Origin: Deltaproteobacteria bacterium
Lineage (GTDB): Bacteria > Desulfobacterota > Desulfobacteria > Desulfobacterales > Desulfatibacillaceae
Direction of reading: 5' to 3'
Length of the DNA: 5,824 nucleotides
Assembly (NCBI GenBank): GCA_019308705.1
Contig: JAFDHW010000168.1
Location: 1-5,824 of the forward strand
A program made the position numbers and the translations under genes. Below, piece by piece: positions 5,076 to 5,824 of this stretch. The notes beneath the pieces are model-generated. The model was not told the DNA's origin. It ran no database searches and saw only the letters and a list, made by a program, of their open reading frames with translations. The first letter of the stretch is position 1. Each line of letters opens with the position of its first letter.

Positions 5076-5824
5076 ATGCCCGTTCCAACCATTTATAGCG
5101 GCCGTCCGGTGGCGCGGTGGGTGTTTTTCACCCTGTTGGCCGGGGTGTGCCTGGTCTTCGGCTCTTTGGCCTCCATGGCCGACCCGCCGGCGGTGGTGTT
5201 CGCCGCCCTGGCCCTGGCGCTGTTCTCCGTGGCCTTCGTGCGGCCGGACCTCGCCCTGTACCTTTTGGTCTTTTCCATGCTGCTGTCCCCGGAGTTCACC
5301 GTGGGCTCCCTGGAGGGCCGGGCCACCTTGGGCCGGGGCATTTCGCTGAGGCTCGACGACTTTTTGCTCCTGATCCTGGGTTTCGGCTGGTTCGCCCGCA
5401 CGGCCGTCTACAAGGACCTAGGCCTTTTCCTGCGCACGCCTTTGAACCGGCCCATCGCCGCCTACCTGGTGGTGACCATGCTGGCCACCGCCCTGGGCGT
5501 GGCCGCGGGCCGGGTCCATGCCTCCGCGGGCTTCTTCTACGTGCTCAAGTACTTCGAGTACTTCGTGGCCTTTTTCATGGCCGCCAACCTGGTCACGGAC
5601 ATGGGCCAGGCCAAGCGGCTGTTGTTCTGCATGCTGCTGACCGCCTTTCTCATCGCCGCCTGGGGCATCCTCCAGATCCCCGGCGGCGGGCGCATTTCCA
5701 CGCCCTTCGAGGGGGGGGCGGGCGAGCCCAACACCCTGGGTGGCTATCTCCTGTTCACCGGGCTTCTGACCGCGGGAATCGCCGCCTACGCCCCGGACCT
5801 GAGAAAGAAGGCCGCCTGCCTGTT
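5076..5824 (+). CDS. O-antigen ligase/polymerase (Wzy/WaaL-like) family membrane protein, 3' end outside window
   Basis: From ATG 5076 the frame is open to the right edge (249 complete codons, partial). The product is very hydrophobic, with about eight membrane segments near residues 14-34, 38-55, 58-72, 93-108, 126-145, 152-172, 182-200 and 220-239, and loops rich in Arg/Lys. The segment GRISTPFEGGAGEPNTLGGYL (205-225) resembles the conserved region seen ahead of the Wzy_C domain in O-antigen ligase family proteins of deltaproteobacteria. The Wzy_C periplasmic loop with its catalytic residues would lie beyond the window, so polymerase and ligase cannot be told apart. The start has no clear Shine-Dalgarno sequence. 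The upstream TTG at 5022 is a poorer choice because it adds an Arg/Pro-rich stretch. Position after the exporter and kinase genes supports a role in assembling the same glycan at the inner membrane. A G8 run lies inside the gene at 5711-5718. Confidence 0.8.
   Translation, partial: MPVPTIYSGRPVARWVFFTLLAGVCLVFGSLASMADPPAVVFAALALALFSVAFVRPDLALYLLVFSMLLSPEFTVGSLEGRATLGRGISLRLDDFLLLILGFGWFARTAVYKDLGLFLRTPLNRPIAAYLVVTMLATALGVAAGRVHASAGFFYVLKYFEYFVAFFMAANLVTDMGQAKRLLFCMLLTAFLIAAWGILQIPGGGRISTPFEGGAGEPNTLGGYLLFTGLLTAGIAAYAPDLRKKAACL

Noticed and set aside
3389..5092. Long minus-strand open frame opposite the kinase (567 codons)
   Set aside because: It is antisense to a certain BY-kinase gene, with a low-complexity Val/His/Gly/Arg composition and no family features.
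1..5824. CRISPR array, tRNA, rRNA, insertion sequence or attachment site
   Set aside because: No regularly spaced direct DNA repeats with spacers, no tRNA-like cloverleaf, no transposase and no terminal-repeat pair with duplicated flanks were seen. The periodic GACGGCGACGG-type strings simply encode the propeller loops.

Overview
The window is GC-rich and carries three co-directional genes on the + strand. They look like the start of an envelope exopolysaccharide/capsule export cluster from a Gram-negative bacterium. A lipoprotein outer-membrane exporter together with a full-length Wzc-type inner-membrane kinase requires a two-membrane envelope. GC-rich codon use and the style of the proteins suggest a deltaproteobacterium, perhaps Desulfovibrionales-like, but this taxonomic guess is an impression and was not tested.

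Layout: bases 1-51 may be the last codons of an upstream gene (weak). Bases 49-168 form an AT-rich regulatory-looking region. It is bounded by two exact 16-bp inverted arms (49-64 and 153-168) and holds weak promoter-like elements. A leader of about 265 bases without a convincing gene follows. Gene 1 (434-2680) begins at a GTG preceded by a strong ribosome binding site and a lipoprotein signal. After a 153-base gap comes gene 2 (2834-4996), a Wzc/BY-kinase. After a 79-base gap containing a GC-rich hairpin comes gene 3 (5076 to beyond the right edge), a multi-spanning O-antigen ligase/polymerase-like protein.

The genes fit one pathway. Gene 3 would polymerise or ligate glycan repeat units at the inner membrane. 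Gene 2 would control chain length and export through its Wzz-type periplasmic domain and autophosphorylated tyrosine tail. Gene 1 would form the outer-membrane export channel. No glycosyltransferase, flippase or phosphatase lies inside the window.

The most unusual item is gene 1. Its Poly_export/SLBB exporter half is preceded, in one uninterrupted reading frame, by an apparently complete seven-bladed FG-GAP/VCBS beta-propeller and a Pro/Ala-rich linker. If the protein oligomerises as Wza does, it would display a ring of calcium-binding-type propellers in the periplasm. The next most interesting items are the 16-bp inverted repeat upstream and departures from consensus in the kinase (P-loop, Walker A' and EX2RX2R motifs).
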